From: Aromatoleum sp.
GTDB lineage: Bacteria > Pseudomonadota > Gammaproteobacteria > Burkholderiales > Casimicrobiaceae
Reading direction: 5' to 3'
Length of the DNA: 7,927 nt
NCBI GenBank assembly: GCA_010365205.1
Contig: JAAFGU010000108.1
Coordinates: 1-7,927, forward strand
Shown in pieces: positions 6,996-7,927 of this stretch (its first letter is position 1; each line of letters begins with the position of its first letter). Below the pieces are notes generated by a model, which was not told the DNA's origin, made no database searches, and saw nothing but the letters and a program-made list of their open reading frames with translations. The position numbers and the translations under genes were made by a program.

Positions 6996-7055
6996 CGGGC
7001 CTTGTCATCGCATGCCGCCCGGCAATCGCGCCGAGCGCCCACGTGGACCATTCTG

Positions 7056-7927
7056 ATGAACACCAATGCCCTTGCCACCGCCATCGCGCGCCAGTGGGAT
7101 GCCGAGATCGTCCCGCGACTCGTCGAGTACATCCGCATTCCGGCAAAATCGCCGCACTTCGACCCGAAGTGGGCGACCAACGGCTACATCGACGGCGTCA
7201 TCCGCCTGGCCGAGGCGTGGGCGAAGGCGCAGTCGCTGCGCGGCCTCAAGGTCGAGATCGTTCGCTTGAAGGGCCGTACGCCGGTCCTCTTCTTCGACGT
7301 CCCGGCGACCGACAATTCGGCGGGCAGGCATTCGGTGCTGCTCTACGGGCATCTCGACAAACAACCCGAGATGTCGGGCTGGCGCAGGGGTCTGGGGCCA
7401 TGGGAGCCCGTGATCGAGGACGGAAAACTCTATGGCCGCGGCGGTGCCGACGACGGCTATGCGGTGTTCGCGTCGCTGGCAGCGATCGGCGCGCTGCAGA
7501 CGCAGGGAATCGCGCACGCGCGCTGCGTTGGTCTCATTGAAACCTGCGAGGAATCCGGCAGCTACGATCTGCCGGCCTACCTGGAGGTGCTTGCGCCGAA
7601 GATGGGACGCGTCGATTTCGTCGTCGGCCTCGATTCGGGATGCGGCGACTACGAGCGGCTTTGGGCGACGACGTCGCTGCGCGGCCTTGCCGGCGGCACG
7701 CTGACGGTCGACGTGCTCACCGAAGGCGTGCACTCCGGCGACGCGAGCGGCGTCGTGCCCTCGTCATTCCGGATCGCGCGTCACGTACTCGACCGGCTCG
7801 AGGACTCCGGATCGGGACGTATCCTGCCGCCGGAATTCCACGCCTCGATTCCCGCGGAACGGACGGAACAGGCGCGCGCGACGGCCGACATTCTCGGCGA
7901 CATCGTCCTCCACAAGTATCCGTTAGC
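7056..7927 (+). CDS. M20-family zinc metallopeptidase, N-terminal part (cut by window edge)
   Basis: The first 290 residues of a dinuclear-zinc M20 peptidase (carboxypeptidase or dipeptidase type). The gene runs off the right edge without a stop. Visible metal-site motifs are H99 and D101 in YGHLDKQPE, D132 in GRGGADDG, E165-E166 in ETCEES (general base and ligand) and D193 in GLDSG; H226 in GVHSGD marks the start of the lid or dimerisation domain. The spacing of these residues is close to that of cytosolic nonspecific dipeptidase (CNDP2). The last metal-binding His should lie beyond the window. The ATG at 7056 is the natural start; its Shine-Dalgarno is weak. There is no signal peptide, so the enzyme is probably cytoplasmic and hydrolyses small peptides or N-acyl amino acids; the substrate is not predictable. 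It is separated from the cyclase gene by 130 bases and appears unrelated to it. Confidence 0.92.
   Translation, partial: MNTNALATAIARQWDAEIVPRLVEYIRIPAKSPHFDPKWATNGYIDGVIRLAEAWAKAQSLRGLKVEIVRLKGRTPVLFFDVPATDNSAGRHSVLLYGHLDKQPEMSGWRRGLGPWEPVIEDGKLYGRGGADDGYAVFASLAAIGALQTQGIAHARCVGLIETCEESGSYDLPAYLEVLAPKMGRVDFVVGLDSGCGDYERLWATTSLRGLAGGTLTVDVLTEGVHSGDASGVVPSSFRIARHVLDRLEDSGSGRILPPEFHASIPAERTEQARATADILGDIVLHKYPL

Noticed and set aside
6926..7055. CRP/cAMP receptor site in the intergenic region after the cyclase
   Set aside because: No TGTGA-N6-TCACA-like palindrome found here or in bases 1-138.

Overview
The window is GC-rich DNA with strong G/C bias at third codon positions. It most likely comes from a proteobacterium of the Burkholderiales or a related betaproteobacterial group. 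The assignment is an inference: PF04392-type substrate-binding proteins and multi-GAF sensor kinases paired with receiver-cyclase proteins are common there, but similar sets occur in Bradyrhizobium-like alphaproteobacteria. All convincing genes lie on the + strand. I see no tRNA, rRNA, CRISPR array, insertion sequence or phage gene.

Layout. Bases 1-138 hold a perfect hairpin, possibly the tail of an upstream gene, and a candidate sigma-54-like promoter followed by a good Shine-Dalgarno. Bases 139-6925 look like one operon: a possible 62-aa ORF, an orphan periplasmic substrate-binding protein of the ABC_sub_bind family (324-1307), a possible 60-aa bridging ORF (1304-1486), a 1315-aa membrane sensor histidine kinase with a Cache-like periplasmic sensor, HAMP and four GAF domains (1483-5430), a stand-alone receiver (5427-5801) and a receiver fused to a class III nucleotide cyclase (5798-6925). 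Every adjacent pair in this chain overlaps by four bases (GTGA or ATGA), including both junctions of the bridging ORF. A weak hairpin terminator and a candidate promoter occupy 6926-7055. An M20-family metallopeptidase starts at 7056 and runs off the right edge. It looks like a separate transcription unit.

Proposed working of the cassette (inference). The substrate-binding protein has no permease or ATPase gene beside it in this window, so it may present a small ligand to the periplasmic domain of the kinase. The kinase would integrate that with cytoplasmic signals read by four GAF domains arranged A-B-A'-B', then pass phosphate to two receivers. One receiver has no output domain and may act as phosphate sink or adaptor. 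The other is attached to a cyclase, so the output would be a cyclic nucleotide rather than direct DNA binding. The cyclase keeps its metal-binding aspartates and transition-state residues but has Arg and Ser at the two positions that usually select the purine, so ATP versus GTP cannot be called from sequence.
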